Shown one piece after another: positions 1 through 5,433 of a stretch of 10,927 bases of DNA (its first letter is position 1; every line of letters starts with the position of its first letter). The notes beneath the pieces were generated by a model. It saw only the letters and a list, made by a program, of their open reading frames with translations. It did no database searches and was not told the DNA's origin. A program made the position numbers and the translations under genes. This DNA comes from Bacteroidota bacterium (GTDB lineage: Bacteria; Bacteroidota; Bacteroidia; Flavobacteriales; Weeksellaceae), in NCBI GenBank assembly GCA_023448955.1, contig JAEXJU010000332.1:1-10927 (forward strand), given 5' to 3'.

Positions 1-1186
1 CAACAAGGATATCGATTTCTTCCAAAGTATTATAAACCGCAAAACTTGCACGAACCGTTCCGGCAATGTTGAAGAAATCCATAATTGGTTGTGTACAATG
101 ATGCCCTGTTCTAACAGCAATTCCCATTTTGTCAAGGATCATTCCTGTGTCGGAAGCAATTCCGGCGCCTTCCAGGTTGAATGAAACCACACCGGTTCTG
201 TTGGCCTTTTCGCCATAGATTTTAATTCCGTCCAGTTCCAGAAGTTTTTTCTGAGCGTAGTTCAGCAAATCATTTTCGTGGTTTTGAAGATGTTCGTGAC
301 CGATTTCATTGATAAAATCGACTGCTGAACCAAGAGCGATATTTCCGCCGACGTTGGGCGTTCCTGCTTCAAATTTGAAAGGCAAACCTGCGTAAGTGGT
401 TTTCTCGAAACTGCAAACCGCAATCATTTCGCCACCGCCGTGGAAAGGATGAAGATTTTCCAAAACAGATTCTTTTCCGTAAAGAATCCCTGTTCCCATT
501 GGAGCGTACATCTTGTGTCCGGAGAAAACAAAGAAATCACAATCCAGTTTCTGAACATCGATTTTGAAGTGTGGTGCAGACTGAGCGCCGTCTATCAAGA
601 TATAAGCATTAGAAAGCTTTCTGGTTTTGTCAATGATGTGCTCGATTGGGTTGATGATTCCCAAAGCGTTAGAAACCTGATTGACAGATACGATTTTTGT
701 TTTTTCACTCAGCCAGGAATCCAAAACATCAATTTGGAGAATTCCGTTTTCGTCCATTGGAATGACTCGCAGCTTTGCGCCGGTTCTTTCGCAAAGCATC
801 TGCCAAGGAACGATGTTGGAGTGATGTTCCAAGTATGAAATGATAATCTCATCATCTTTCTGGATTTGATTGGTCAATGCATACGCCACGAGATTAATTC
901 CTTCGGTTGTGCCTTTGGTAAAAATAACTTCGTAATCGTGTTTGGCATTGATAAAACGTTGGATTTTCTGTCTGGAAAGCTCCATTTCTTCCGTTGCTAA
1001 CTGGCTCAGAGTATGAATCCCACGGTGAACATTGGCATTGATGGTTTCGTAATATTTTTCCCAAGTTTCAACTACTGAAATTGGTTTTTGTGATGTTGCA
1101 GCGTTGTCCAGATAAACGAGCGGTTTTCCGTTGACTTGTTGATTCAGGATTGGGAATTGTGCTCTTATATGATTGATGTCTAACAT
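1..1186 (-). CDS. sufS: SufS-type cysteine desulfurase (partial, C-terminus beyond window)
   Basis: Pyridoxal-phosphate enzyme that takes sulfur from L-cysteine as a persulfide, leaving alanine, and hands it to the SUF iron-sulfur cluster assembly machinery in the cytoplasm. The frame is open from the ATG at 1186-1184 to the window edge, giving 395 residues; family members have about 405, so only about ten residues are missing. Visible landmarks are HRGIHTLS starting at H54, the SGHKMY motif with the PLP lysine at K225, and RTGHHCTQP with the catalytic cysteine at C364. The last two fall almost exactly at the E. coli SufS numbers (K226, C364), and the single cysteine in RTGHHC separates group II SufS/CsdA from IscS/NifS. 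The gene is the first of its transcript, divergent from sodA across a spacer full of repeats; other suf genes may lie beyond the left edge. CsdA is the alternative name, but SufS is the usual form in this phylum. Confidence 0.95.
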   Translation of the reverse strand, partial: MLDINHIRAQFPILNQQVNGKPLVYLDNAATSQKPISVVETWEKYYETINANVHRGIHTLSQLATEEMELSRQKIQRFINAKHDYEVIFTKGTTEGINLVAYALTNQIQKDDEIIISYLEHHSNIVPWQMLCERTGAKLRVIPMDENGILQIDVLDSWLSEKTKIVSVNQVSNALGIINPIEHIIDKTRKLSNAYILIDGAQSAPHFKIDVQKLDCDFFVFSGHKMYAPMGTGILYGKESVLENLHPFHGGGEMIAVCSFEKTTYAGLPFKFEAGTPNVGGNIALGSAVDFINEIGHEHLQNHENDLLNYAQKKLLELDGIKIYGEKANRTGVVSFNLEGAGIASDTGMILDKMGIAVRTGHHCTQPIMDFFNIAGTVRASFAVYNTLEEIDILV

Positions 1187-1223
1187 TTTAGAATTTTAAT
1201 TTTATTGTTTCAAACCACCCCGT

Positions 1224-1272
1224 CAAAAATTCTCTGAATTTTTGCCACCCCTCCAGAGGAGGGGAATTTTTG
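1224..1272. repeat. GC-rich/AT-rich double-hairpin intergenic element
   Basis: Two back-to-back palindromes. The first has 9-bp arms, CAAAAATTC (1224-1232) and GAATTTTTG (1236-1244), with a 3-nt loop. The second has 7-bp arms, CCCCTCC (1248-1254) and GGAGGGG (1258-1264), with loop AGA. A second copy of AATTTTTG at 1265-1272 could also pair with 1224-1231 and enclose the second hairpin, so two alternative folds exist. CCACCCC occurs both before and between the hairpins (about 1216-1222 and 1245-1251). From memory, similar sequences are scattered through Chryseobacterium and Flavobacterium spacers; this could not be searched here. It lies 38 bp upstream of the sufS start. Confidence 0.7.
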
Positions 1273-1285
1273 AGGTCGAATTATT

Positions 1286-1367
1286 GCAGCCCGGCCTGAG
1301 TGGAAATCCTTTTTTGTGGCTGGAAAAGCCTGGCAAAAAGATTGGGAACGGAGGACGGAATAGCTGC
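1286..1367. repeat. 82-bp structured intergenic element with paired ends
   Basis: The ends are complementary: GCAGC (1286-1290) pairs with GCTGC (1363-1367). Inside, AATCCTTTTT (1305-1314) can pair with AAAAAGATT (1335-1343) with one bulge, and an inner hairpin GGCT (1318-1321) / AGCC (1327-1330) closes a 5-nt loop. The purine-rich segment GGGAACGGAGGACGG fills the 3' side. From memory, elements beginning GCCCGGCCTGAG or similar and ending in a GGAATAGCTGC-like sequence recur in Flavobacteriia spacers. It could be a REP-like repeat or a small structured RNA. It has higher GC than its surroundings, which argues that it is a discrete unit. Confidence 0.65.
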
Positions 1368-1398
1368 CCAAATAATTAAATTTATTAAAATTTTTATT

Positions 1399-1480
1399 TC
1401 TCGCAGATTTGATAGATTTCGCAGATGAAAAAGAAATCAGTGAAATTTGCTCAATTAGCGAGCTTCAATAAAAAATCATT
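1399..1480. repeat. Degenerate copy of the CGCAGATT repeat
   Basis: It begins with the 11-mer TCTCGCAGATT, identical to the start of the well-preserved copy at 7910-7979. It then shows a second CGCAGAT, a GAAATCAG block, a degraded AATTTGC...GCGAG end and the shared block TTCAATAAAAA. The closing inverted repeat is mutated, so this copy looks decayed. Confidence 0.6.
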
Positions 1481-1507
1481 TATTAAATCAAATTATTTAG
1501 AATGGTT

Positions 1508-1515
1508 CAAAGTTA
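1508..1515 (-). promoter_or_regulatory. Candidate -7 box for sufS
   Basis: Read on the minus strand this is TAACTTTG, a perfect match to the Bacteroidetes -7 consensus TAnnTTTG. No clear TTG was found 17-23 nt upstream, so only half the promoter is supported. If used, it would give sufS an untranslated leader of a little over 300 nt that includes all three repeat elements of this spacer. Confidence 0.35.
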
Positions 1516-1570
1516 CGACAAAATTTATTAAAAATTTCGATGTTAAATATTTATAAAATGAGTCTGTTTC

Positions 1571-1602
1571 TTGTTTCTTGGAATAATAATTGACTAATTT
1601 TG
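1571..1602 (+). promoter_or_regulatory. Promoter of sodA
   Basis: TTG at 1571-1573 and TAATTTTG at 1595-1602 are separated by 21 nt, matching the flavobacterial -33/-7 consensus (TTG, 17-23 nt, TAnnTTTG). Transcription would start near 1608, giving a leader of about 33 nt before the ATG at 1641. The leader has no good Shine-Dalgarno sequence, which is usual in this phylum. Confidence 0.7.
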
Positions 1603-1640
1603 GGCAATTCATTTATTAATAACAAAATAAATACGAAACT

Positions 1641-2237
1641 ATGGCATTCGAATTACCAAAACTAGGTTATGCTTACGATGCGCTGGAACCAACCATCGAT
1701 GCAAGAACAATGGAAATCCACCACACAAAGCACCATCAGGCTTATGTAGATAATCTAAATAATGCAATTGCAGGAACTGACTTGGAGGGAAAATCTCTTG
1801 AGGATATCCAAAAGACTGGTACAGATAAACCAGCTGTTAGAAATAATGGTGGAGGACATTTTAACCACACCCTTTTCTGGGAACTTCTCACACCAGGCGG
1901 AAGCAAAGAACCTGTTGGAAACGTGAAAGCTGAAATCGAGAAAATCGGTGGATTTGAAAAATTCAAAGAAGATTTTTCTAATGCCGCGAAAACGAGATTC
2001 GGTTCCGGATGGGCTTGGTTAGTGAAGAATTCTGATGGTTCTGTAGTTGTTTCTTCAACTCCGAATCAGGATAATCCATTAATGCCTGTTGCAGATGTGC
2101 AAGGAACTCCGATTCTTGGATTGGATGTTTGGGAGCATGCTTATTACCTGAATTATCAGAACAGAAGACCGGATTATGTGTCTGCGTTTTTTGATGTAAT
2201 CAACTGGGATAAAGTTGAGGAGCTCTATAATAAATAG
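1641..2237 (+). CDS. sodA: Superoxide dismutase, Fe/Mn family (Mn-like)
   Basis: Converts superoxide to oxygen and hydrogen peroxide in the cytoplasm. At 198 residues it is of normal length, with no signal peptide. The metal ligands are visible: H27 in the IHHTKHH segment, H76 in the NHTLFW segment, and D162 and H166 in the DVWEHAYY signature. The active-site glutamine sits in the NQDNPLM segment (Q143) and the region before H76 reads NNGGGHFNH, both patterns of manganese-type rather than iron-type enzymes. Metal preference in Bacteroidetes can be cambialistic, so MnSOD is likely but not certain. It has its own promoter and a strong terminator, so it is monocistronic. It is divergent from sufS, and both genes relate to oxidative damage of iron-sulfur proteins. 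Confidence 0.96.
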   Translation: MAFELPKLGYAYDALEPTIDARTMEIHHTKHHQAYVDNLNNAIAGTDLEGKSLEDIQKTGTDKPAVRNNGGGHFNHTLFWELLTPGGSKEPVGNVKAEIEKIGGFEKFKEDFSNAAKTRFGSGWAWLVKNSDGSVVVSSTPNQDNPLMPVADVQGTPILGLDVWEHAYYLNYQNRRPDYVSAFFDVINWDKVEELYNK

Positions 2238-2260
2238 ATTATAAACAAATTGATTATAGT

Positions 2261-2289
2261 AAACCATCAGAATTTCTGATGGTTTTTTT
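2261..2289 (+). terminator. Intrinsic terminator of sodA, shared with the convergent gene
   Basis: A perfect 10-bp stem, AAACCATCAG (2261-2270) and CTGATGGTTT (2276-2285), with a 5-nt loop, runs into a T tract (seven T at 2283-2289). It begins 23 bp after the sodA stop. On the minus strand the same hairpin directly follows the DUF4126 stop, but is followed only by a short T run, so termination should be stronger for sodA. Confidence 0.9.
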
Positions 2290-2881
2290 ATGGATTATCA
2301 ATAGCTGTATTTCTGATTTTTCTCCAGATTTTTCTTCCGAAAACAATAACTAAAATTAAAAGAGCTAACGCAACTATGAAAGCAATGACGGGTAAAAAAA
2401 TCGACAAAACAGACATCAATCCTGCTCCGGCTGTTTCTGTTGTAGCAATGACGTTATTACCTATTCCGGCTGTAGTTGCAGTAGAAGCGGCACGAGTCCC
2501 GGCAAATCCTGCTGCTATGGTTGCTGCTGTTCCGCCACCTGCAATAATTGCCAAAGCCCATTGTGGAAATGTACCCAACTCTATAAACTGACTTGCAAAA
2601 AGAACAGAGCCGGCTACTGTTGCCAGCGGAACAGTTACGGTATCAAGGAAATTATCAACCACGGGAATATAGTAAGCCAAAATTTCCACTAGTGTTGCGA
2701 CGCCTGTTATAATGAGTGTAGGCAGGCCAGACAACCATTCAAAGTTATCATTCATAGGAATCCAGCCAAGGTATGAGGCAAGACTCACGGCAAATAATGG
2801 TAAAAAAACACGAAAACCTGATGCCGCTGCAAGACCGATTCCAATGAAGGAACTCAGGATGTAAGGTAAAATATCACTCAT
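2288..2881 (-). CDS. DUF4126 family membrane protein
   Basis: A 197-residue, very hydrophobic protein of unknown function. The N-terminal part (about residues 5-100) has the look of the DUF4126 family: a glycine/alanine-rich helix leading to SGFRVFLPLF (21-30), then further helices with acidic and proline residues (LVEILAYYIPVVDNFLDT). An alanine/glycine/threonine-rich middle (about 110-155) is followed by a long helix (about 158-183) and a basic tail RKIWRKIRN that should face the cytoplasm. I see about five membrane segments and no signal peptide separate from them. It is the last gene of the tatD-tcdA-rnpA cluster, 43 nt after rnpA, and a perfect inverted repeat reaches into its start codon, so it may be regulated separately. 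No biochemical role can be assigned. Confidence 0.85.
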   Translation of the reverse strand: MSDILPYILSSFIGIGLAAASGFRVFLPLFAVSLASYLGWIPMNDNFEWLSGLPTLIITGVATLVEILAYYIPVVDNFLDTVTVPLATVAGSVLFASQFIELGTFPQWALAIIAGGGTAATIAAGFAGTRAASTATTAGIGNNVIATTETAGAGLMSVLSIFLPVIAFIVALALLILVIVFGRKIWRKIRNTAIDNP

Positions 2882-2912
2882 TTGTAATTTTTATAAGATT
2901 AAAATTACAAAT
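2880..2912. promoter_or_regulatory. Perfect 12-bp inverted repeat across the DUF4126 start codon
   Basis: ATTTGTAATTTT (2880-2891) and AAAATTACAAAT (2901-2912) are exact reverse complements separated by 9 nt. The start codon of the DUF4126 gene is 2881-2879, so in the transcript two of its bases lie in the 3' arm of the hairpin. It could block translation initiation, or at DNA level be a dimeric repressor operator. It fills most of the 43-nt gap after rnpA. It lacks a T tract in the right place, so it is not an obvious terminator. Confidence 0.6.
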
Positions 2913-2924
2913 TAAAAAAGAATA

Positions 2925-3296
2925 TTATCTTGTTTTCTTTTTACAAAGTTCAAGGAAATTCTTTTCCAAATCTGAGTAATGCTCAGGCATTTCCTTGGAA
3001 ACCCAGAATAGCATAGCCAGAGATCTTTCTCCAAATGCTTGTGTGTATAGGGTTTTATTGAGCCTGTAAGCCTCTCTGAGTAAGCGTTTTAAACGATTCC
3101 TGTCAACGGCTTTTTTAAAGAATTTTTTAGATACGGATACTCCCGTTTTGTGGCTGTCTAAAGAGATTGTATCATTGGGTGTTAGATAAATAATCCTGAG
3201 ATTATCCACAGAAAGCCATTTGCCCTTTTTGAACAAAAGGTCAATCTCTGATTTTTTTTTCAGCTTTTCTTGTTTCGGAAATCCGTGCTGTTTCAA
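2925..3296 (-). CDS. rnpA: Ribonuclease P protein component
   Basis: Small basic protein (123 residues) that binds the RNase P RNA and helps it remove 5' leaders from precursor tRNAs. The family signature is clear: KKFFKKAVDRNRLKRLLREAYR spans residues 57-78, with the RNR motif at 66-68. The N-terminal FPKQEKLKKKSEIDLLFKKGK region is typical of the first strand and helix of RnpA. The start is TTG at 3296-3294: the in-frame stop upstream is at 3317-3315 and no ATG lies between, while the next methionine is far inside the domain. An AGGAAG sequence about ten bases upstream could serve as ribosome binding site. The start comes 1 nt after the tcdA stop, suggesting translational coupling. It is not next to rpmH, the classical neighbour. 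Confidence 0.94.
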   Translation of the reverse strand: MKQHGFPKQEKLKKKSEIDLLFKKGKWLSVDNLRIIYLTPNDTISLDSHKTGVSVSKKFFKKAVDRNRLKRLLREAYRLNKTLYTQAFGERSLAMLFWVSKEMPEHYSDLEKNFLELCKKKTR

Positions 3297-3297
3297 A

Positions 3298-4026
3298 TTA
3301 TTTTTTTCTTCCTGTTAGATAATTGATGACTTCTGCGGCTGCATACAATCCAAAAATGGCAGGAATAAAACTGATGGTTCCATAAAAAGATTTTTTAAAG
3401 TTGCTTCCATCCGTTAGTTTCAGGCTATTTTCATCTTGTAATTCTGTAGAAAATACACACCTGAAACCTTTAGTGATTCCTTCTTTTTTCAATCTTTTTC
3501 TTACCTGCTTTGCCAGCAGACAGTTGTTTGTTTTTTGAAGGTCTCTCACCATTACTTTACTCGGGTCCGATTTTCCGCCGGCGCCCATAGAAGAAACGAG
3601 TTTAATTTTGTGTCGTCTGCAGGTTTTTATAAGCGTCAGTTTTGGGGTGAGAGAATCTATGCAGTCTAAAACGTAATCGAATTTTTCTGATTTGATGAGC
3701 TCTTCCATTCTTTCCGGCTCCAGAAACTCGTTGATTTTTGTAAGCTTGAGTTCTGGATTAATGTCCATCAGCCTATCTCCAACCAATTCCACTTTATGCT
3801 GTCCAATTGTAGAATGTAATGCCGGAAGCTGTCTGTTGATATTGGTAATATCCACCACATCACCGTCCGCAATGATCATAGTTCCGATTCCGGCTCTTGC
3901 CAGAAATTCCGCAGCAAATGAACCAACTCCTCCTAATCCCACAACCAGGACTTTTGCATTTTGCAATCTTTCTAATCCTTCATTTTTTATAAGTAGCTCT
4001 GTACGCTCCAGCCAGAATTTATCCAT
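3298..4026 (-). CDS. tcdA: tRNA threonylcarbamoyladenosine dehydratase (TcdA/CsdL, ThiF-HesA family)
   Basis: E1-like enzyme that uses ATP to cyclise N6-threonylcarbamoyladenosine at tRNA position 37 to ct6A, improving decoding of ANN codons. The 242 residues show a Rossmann nucleotide-binding loop GLGGVGS (30-36), the adenylation-site pattern DGDVVDITNINRQ (54-66), a DCIDS strand end (121-125) and the TcdA-specific GAGGKSDPS segment (148-156). These separate it from ThiF and MoeB, and there is no CxxC zinc pair. A C-terminal hydrophobic stretch, ISFIPAIFGLYAAAEVINYL (218-237), is normal for the family. Its ATG overlaps the tatD stop by 8 bp and rnpA follows after 1 nt, so the three are almost surely one transcript. 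E. coli TcdA works with the desulfurase CsdA. Confidence 0.92.
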   Translation of the reverse strand: MDKFWLERTELLIKNEGLERLQNAKVLVVGLGGVGSFAAEFLARAGIGTMIIADGDVVDITNINRQLPALHSTIGQHKVELVGDRLMDINPELKLTKINEFLEPERMEELIKSEKFDYVLDCIDSLTPKLTLIKTCRRHKIKLVSSMGAGGKSDPSKVMVRDLQKTNNCLLAKQVRKRLKKEGITKGFRCVFSTELQDENSLKLTDGSNFKKSFYGTISFIPAIFGLYAAAEVINYLTGRKK

Positions 4027-4642
4027 AATGTCGAATATTGTCCAGATTTTCCCACATTTGATTCAAAAGATTTTGAACAGAAACAGATCTTACTTCGGCA
4101 ACTTTTTCATACAAATCCTGTATGCTGAAATCCGAATTATCTGTTTCCAGAAACAACCTGTCTATGGGAATCATTCTGATGATTTTTTGCAAAGATAAAC
4201 TTTCCAAAGCTGCTTTTCCAAAACTGAGATAAAACCCTGCATTCAGAAGTTCTTCTGCAATAGTTTCTTTTTTATTGAATCCGTGAATAATTAACGGGAT
4301 TTCAGCTTTTTTAAAATGAAGAATCTGTGAAAAACGTCTCACACAATGAATGATGACGGGTTTCCTGATTTCTTCTGCCCAAGATAAATGAGCCTGGAAT
4401 ATCTCGTTCTGCATTTTTTCATCAAATGTAATTAAGCCGTCCAGCCCGCACTCGCCAACAGCAATACAGTTTTTATCTGACGTTGTTTTTTTAATTTCTT
4501 CAAAATCTGACTTCCAGTTTTCTGTAATATCTTTAGGATGTATTCCTGCTGAAAACATAGAATCTGGAATGGCTTCTTGATGGTTAAGATTATATATTCC
4601 TTGCTGATTTTGTTTATGATGATGAAAATCCAGAAAATCCAT
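4019..4642 (-). CDS. TatD family metal-dependent hydrolase (compact)
   Basis: Predicted amidohydrolase-fold DNase-like enzyme with two metal ions. Metal-ligand motifs are in the expected order: D-x-H-x-H as DFHHH (5-9), GIHP (33-36), the glutamate of GECGLD (E64), histidines in IIHC (H99) and IIHGF (H120), and the final aspartate in ETDNS (D168). At 207 residues it is about 50 shorter than E. coli TatD or YcfH; the loops between motifs are reduced but no ligand appears to be lost. I chose the ATG at 4642 because the family normally begins a few residues before DxHxH; an in-frame ATG at 4678 would add 12 hydrophobic residues. It is the first gene of the tcdA-rnpA cluster. The natural substrate of this compact subgroup cannot be told from sequence. 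Confidence 0.88.
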   Translation of the reverse strand: MDFLDFHHHKQNQQGIYNLNHQEAIPDSMFSAGIHPKDITENWKSDFEEIKKTTSDKNCIAVGECGLDGLITFDEKMQNEIFQAHLSWAEEIRKPVIIHCVRRFSQILHFKKAEIPLIIHGFNKKETIAEELLNAGFYLSFGKAALESLSLQKIIRMIPIDRLFLETDNSDFSIQDLYEKVAEVRSVSVQNLLNQMWENLDNIRHYG

Positions 4643-4645
4643 AAT

Positions 4646-4653
4646 CAAATATA
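4646..4653 (-). promoter_or_regulatory. Possible -7 box at the tatD start
   Basis: On the minus strand this reads TATATTTG, a perfect TAnnTTTG. It sits only 3 nt before the chosen ATG at 4642, so transcription would begin around the start codon and the mRNA would be almost leaderless. There is no TTG at the right distance, and in such A/T-rich sequence a chance match is possible. Confidence 0.25.
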
Positions 4654-4803
4654 AAAAGTTTATATCAAATGAAAACATTTTAGAATGAATTAACTATTTG
4701 ACTTTCTTTTAAATTAACCCTAGAAATCATATTATAGATTCGATTACTAAAATGTTTTATAATTGATGAAATAATATTAATTTTACATTCTGTTCTAATA
4801 TAT

Positions 4804-5433
4804 ATGAGAAAAAAATTTACAGAGAAACAGATAAAAATTCTTGATGTCGCTGAAGAGCTTATTGCAAAAAAAGGCTTTGAAGGCACATCAGTCAGAGATA
4901 TCTGCTCAAAAGCAAACATTAATGTTGCAATGATATCCTACTACTTTGGCTCTAAAGAGAAGATGATGTCTTATCTTTATCAGTATCGTGTCCAACGTAC
5001 AAAAGAAAGTTTTTCCGAGTTTGCACAGACTATAAAAGAGGGAAAACCGGAGATGCAGATGAAGGAAATTGTAAATTATGTGATCTCAATGCTATTCAGG
5101 TACAGTTATTTTCACGGATTTGTTACACAGGAAATGCGCTCTTTAGATAATGTTAAAGATGACCTACTGGAATTTTACCAGACTTGTGTTACAAGAATAG
5201 ACGAAATAGTGAAAAGAGGCATTGTTTCCGGAGTTTTCCATAATGCACCGAAATCCGAAGATGTTCTCACGATGATTATTGGCTCTGCATTATTTGTAAT
5301 CAGAAATAAAAATTTTTATGAACTGTATGTTCCGGCAAATAATGAAGCGCAGTATATGAAAGAAGCAGAACAAAAACTGAAAAATAGTATATTACTAAGT
5401 GTTTTTGCAATTTTGGACTATGACCAAGATTAA
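4804..5433 (+). CDS. TetR/AcrR family transcriptional regulator
   Basis: A 209-residue one-component repressor-type regulator that would bind DNA as a dimer and release it on binding a ligand. The N-terminal domain is typical: a basic first helix (KQIKILDVAEELIAKKGFEG), then the helix-turn-helix from about residue 27 to 49 with TSVRDICSKANINVAMISYYFGSKEKM, the best-conserved part of the family. The C-terminal ligand domain (about 60-209) is helical and too diverged to predict a ligand. In flavobacteria such regulators often precede TolC/RND efflux genes, but here the downstream gene is convergent, so the likely targets are itself, the divergent tatD cluster 161 bp away, or remote genes. Its stop overlaps that of the convergent hydrolase by 4 bp. 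The leader is A/T-rich with no clear ribosome binding site. Confidence 0.92.
   Translation: MRKKFTEKQIKILDVAEELIAKKGFEGTSVRDICSKANINVAMISYYFGSKEKMMSYLYQYRVQRTKESFSEFAQTIKEGKPEMQMKEIVNYVISMLFRYSYFHGFVTQEMRSLDNVKDDLLEFYQTCVTRIDEIVKRGIVSGVFHNAPKSEDVLTMIIGSALFVIRNKNFYELYVPANNEAQYMKEAEQKLKNSILLSVFAILDYDQD

Noticed and set aside
440..838. A 132-codon open frame on the plus strand
   Set aside because: It lies wholly antisense to sufS, whose frame, active-site lysine and cysteine are beyond doubt; the peptide has no recognisable motif and no promoter.
1399..1430. The repeated CGCAGAT units considered as a CRISPR-like or tandem array
   Set aside because: Only two or three short irregularly spaced units occur, no uniform spacers are present, and no cas gene is nearby; a dispersed palindromic repeat explains them better.
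3692..4198. A 168-codon open frame on the plus strand
   Set aside because: It is antisense across the tcdA-tatD junction and serine-rich in a way typical of shadows of low-GC genes; it has no family resemblance.
4643..4803. Search for a TetR operator between tatD and the regulator gene
   Set aside because: Only short imperfect A/T palindromes are visible, none better than expected by chance in such sequence.
4680..4919. A 79-codon minus-strand frame in the tatD-tetR spacer
   Set aside because: Half of it is antisense to the conserved TetR DNA-binding domain and the rest is A/T-rich spacer; no domain is visible.
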